This document shows positions 61,899-64,000 of a DNA stretch of 64,000 nucleotides, one piece after another; position 1 is the first letter of the stretch; every line of letters begins with the position of its first letter. Below the pieces are notes generated by a model, which had not been told where the DNA came from, searched no databases, and saw only the letters and a list, made by a program, of their open reading frames with translations. Made by a program: the position numbers and the translations under genes. This DNA comes from CAVWUA01 sp963758025 (GTDB lineage Bacteria > Planctomycetota > Planctomycetia > Isosphaerales > Isosphaeraceae), in NCBI GenBank assembly GCA_963758025.1, contig CAVWUA010000006.1:1178001-1242000 (forward strand), written 5' to 3'.

Positions 61899-63270
61899 GT
61901 GCAGAAGCTCTATACGATCCTGTTCAAGGTGCCCGAGCTGCAGCGGAAGATCCTGATGACGGCCCTCTTCCTGGCCATCTACCGGATCGGCTTTTACATC
62001 CCGCTGCCGATTGTGGACCAGTCGAAGCTGGCGGAATGGCAGGCCGGCCTGGCCAACGCCCCCGGCGGCCGGCTCTTCGGCGCCGTGGCGATGTTCGGCG
62101 GCACCCAGATCGGCATGAGCACGATCTTCGGCCTCGGCATCATGCCCTACATCTCGGCCTCGATCATCTTCCAGCTCCTGGCAAGCGTCGTGCCGTCGCT
62201 GGAAGCGCTGATGAAAGAGGGGGAGAGCGGCCGCAAGAAGATCAACGAGTATACCCGTTACGCGACCGTCCTCCTCTGCGCCGGGCAAAGCGCGATGTGG
62301 GTCCGGTACATGATGACGACCATGAATGTCGTCCCCGTCTCGCAGCAGACCTTCGGTAACGGCCTGGTCGCCGTGCTCACCATGACGGCTGGAACAGTCT
62401 TCCTGATGTGGATCGGCGAGCAGATCGACGAATTCGGGATCGGCAACGGCATCAGCTTGCTCATCATGGCGGGCATCCTCGCCCGGATGCCGCAGGCGCT
62501 CTTCAGCCTCTTGCAGAACTCGACCCTCAAGCTGACCTCCACCGGCGGCGAGCAAGGGCTGGTGAGCCTGGCGATGCTCGGCTTCCTGTTCATCGCGGTC
62601 GTCGTCGGCGTGATCGCCATGACCGAGAGCCAGAGGCGCATCCCGACCCAGTCGGCCAAGCACGTCCGCGGGCGCCGGGTCTATGGCGGTACGCGGCAGT
62701 ACCTCCCGCTGAAGGTCAATCAGGCGGGCGTCATGCCGATCATCTTCGCCAGCAGCCTCCTGATGTTCCCGTCGATCGTGCTCGGCTACCTCGACCAGGC
62801 GACCGCGAGCTGGCAGAACGGCTCGGCCTTCGCCCGGTTCTGGGCTACCTTCTTCCAGGAATCGGCCCGCGGCCTTCCAGGACCACGGTTACGTCTACAC
62901 GCTCTTCTACATCATCCTGATCTACTTCTTCTGCTACTTCTGGACGGCCATCACCTTCAACCCGAAGGACATGTCCGAGAACCTCAAGGACTACGGCAGC
63001 TTCATCCCCGGCTACCGCCCCGGCCGCCGCACGGCCGACTACCTCGAAAAGGTCATGCTCCGCATCACCTACGTCGGCGCGGCCTTCCTGAGCCTCGTGG
63101 CGGTCATCCCGACCCTCGTCCAGCGCCAGTTCCAGGTCGATTTCGCCGTCGCCAGCTTCCTCGGCGGCACCGGCTTGCTGATCGTCGTCAGTGTCTGCCT
63201 CGACCTCGTCCAGAAGATCGATAGCCACCTGATCATGCGGAATTATTCCGGCTTGATGAGCAAGAAATAA
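61899..63270 (+). CDS. secY: Preprotein translocase subunit SecY (one frame break)
   Basis: SecY is the membrane channel of the Sec pathway. The GTG start gives MQKLYTILFKVPELQRKILM. Conserved parts: GIMPYISASIIFQLLASVVP, ESGRKKINEYTRYATVLLCA, IGNGISLLIMAGILARMP, TESQRRIPTQSAKHVRGRRV and LKVNQAGVMPIIFASSLLM. One extra G near 62873 splits the eighth region (QESARA-FQDHGYVYTLFYII). After it come FNPKDMSENLKDYGSFIPGY and DSHLIMRNYSGLMSKK. About 456 residues with ten membrane segments. Confidence 0.95.
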
Positions 63271-63355
63271 TCGTCCCGAGGCGCGTTGTCCACGCGGATC
63301 AAGACCCATGCGATTCCGCCTCCCGCGCCTCCGCATCCTCAGTTCCGAGACGGTC

Positions 63356-64000
63356 GTGATCAAACTGAAGAGTCCCCGCGAGATCGGCCTGATGCGCGAG
63401 GCGGGTCGAGTCGTGGCCCGGGCCTTGCACCGTGTCCGCGAGCTGGCCGCGCCGGGCGTTACCACCGCAGAACTGGACGAGGCCGTCTCCGAGATCTTCC
63501 GCGAGGTAGGGGCCATCCCCCTGTTCCGCGGCGTGCCGAGCACGGTGAAGGGCAAGCCCCCATTCCCGGCCGTCATCTGCGCGAGCGTCAACGAGCAGAT
63601 CGTCCACGGCATCCCCAACCGCCGCCCCTTGCGCGAGGGGGACATCCTCTCGATCGACACCGGCTGCAAGCTCAACGGCTGGTGCGGCGACTCCGCCGTG
63701 ACGCTGCCCATTGGCGAGGTCAAGCCGGAGATCCAGAAACTCCTGACCGTGACCCAGGAAACGCTTGACCTGGCCATCCGGGCCATGGAACGCTGCCGGT
63801 ACTGGTCGGAAGTGGCGAGCTTGATGGAACAGTACGTCAAGAGCCAGGGGATGTACGTCATCGAGAAGTTCGTCGGTCACGGCATCGGCCAGGACATGCA
63901 CGAAGAACCCCAGGTGCCGAACTTCTGTCAGCAAAGCCTTGAAGAAACACGACATCCGGCTGGAGCCGGGGATCGTGCTGGCCATCGAGCCGATGGTCGC
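63356..64000 (+). CDS. map: Methionine aminopeptidase (partial, one frame break)
   Basis: MetAP removes the initiator methionine. IKLKSPREIGLMREAGRVVA, ICASVNEQIVHGIPNRRPLR, metal-site segment ILSIDTGCKLNGWCGDSAVT and FVGHGIGQDMHEEPQVPNF are visible; the last Glu ligands are beyond or at the edge (LAIEPMV). One extra T near 63928 breaks the frame before VSKALKKHDIRLEPG. GTG 63356 gives the usual short N-terminus; ATG 63308 is an alternative. The gene follows secY, without adk, and runs off the window. Confidence 0.93.
   Translation, partial: MIKLKSPREIGLMREAGRVVARALHRVRELAAPGVTTAELDEAVSEIFREVGAIPLFRGVPSTVKGKPPFPAVICASVNEQIVHGIPNRRPLREGDILSIDTGCKLNGWCGDSAVTLPIGEVKPEIQKLLTVTQETLDLAIRAMERCRYWSEVASLMEQYVKSQGMYVIEKFVGHGIGQDMHEEPQVPNFCQQSLEETRHPAGAGDRAGHRADGR

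Overview
The window looks like chromosomal DNA of a planctomycete, most likely from the Isosphaeraceae/Gemmatales side. Support comes from the high GC content, the LEELEGRCLLS (LEPR-XLL-like) N-terminal motif on a giant surface protein, delta-60 and PPC repeat domains, an ECF sigma factor fused to a membrane segment and an extracytoplasmic part, FHA-Ser/Thr kinase architecture, DUF1569 and YCII/DGPF genes, and a planctomycete-style EF-Tu whose switch I reads KTVTI instead of RGITI. The lineage call is inferred from protein character only; there is no rRNA gene here.

Region 1 (1-10 kb, all minus strand) is the classical translation/transcription supercluster: tRNA-Thr(UGU), tRNA-Tyr, tRNA-Gly, tRNA-Thr(GGU), tuf, rpmG, tRNA-Trp, secE, nusG, rplK, rplA, rplJ, rplL, rpoB (rpoB runs off the left edge). 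Region 2 (10-13.3 kb) holds an unusual sigma-70 factor with an N-terminal extension of three helix-turn-helix-like modules, and a 1.3 kb noncoding stretch with outward-facing promoter-like elements. Region 3 (13.3-23.1 kb) is one roughly 3.3-kilo-residue secreted protein: seven delta-60 repeats, about fourteen PPC domains, a clostripain-type C11 peptidase and seven 49-residue FG-GAP-like repeats.

Region 4 (23-36.6 kb) is accessory: an ECF sigma/transmembrane/carboxypeptidase-regulatory fusion, two secreted carboxypeptidase-regulatory proteins, small-molecule enzymes (aldo/keto reductase, MOSC, two VOC proteins, isochorismatase, DUF1697, DUF1569, a HEAT-repeat protein) and decayed fragments of ECF41 sigma, SDR and YCII genes. 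Region 5 (36.8-45.7 kb) has tRNA-Ser(CGA) overlapping tadA, two secreted proteins of unknown function, psuG, an FHA kinase, a diacylglycerol-kinase-like protein, a glycosyltransferase and a zinc-ribbon membrane protein.

Region 6 (45.8-64 kb) is the second ribosomal block: rpsL-rpsG, a strong terminator, hemH on the opposite strand, fusA, then S10-spc: rpsJ, rplC, rplD, rplW, rplB, rpsS, rplV, rpsC, rplP, rpmC, rpsQ, rplN, rplX, rplE, rpsN, rpsH, rplF, rplR, rpsE, rplO, secY, map (cut by the right edge).

Many essential genes carry single-base insertions or deletions that break the reading frame. They are rare over most of the window (about 11 in the first 48 kb) but very dense between 54.6 and 60.2 kb (at least 25 in 5.6 kb). 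The residues stay conserved once each indel is corrected, so I treat these as probable sequence or assembly errors. Such genes are annotated as one CDS across the breaks. The most interesting native signal is a repeated leader, CTCCCG-loop-CGGGAGTGGA-7 nt-ATG, placed identically before rplC, rplD and rplB, which would hide the ribosome binding site in a hairpin.
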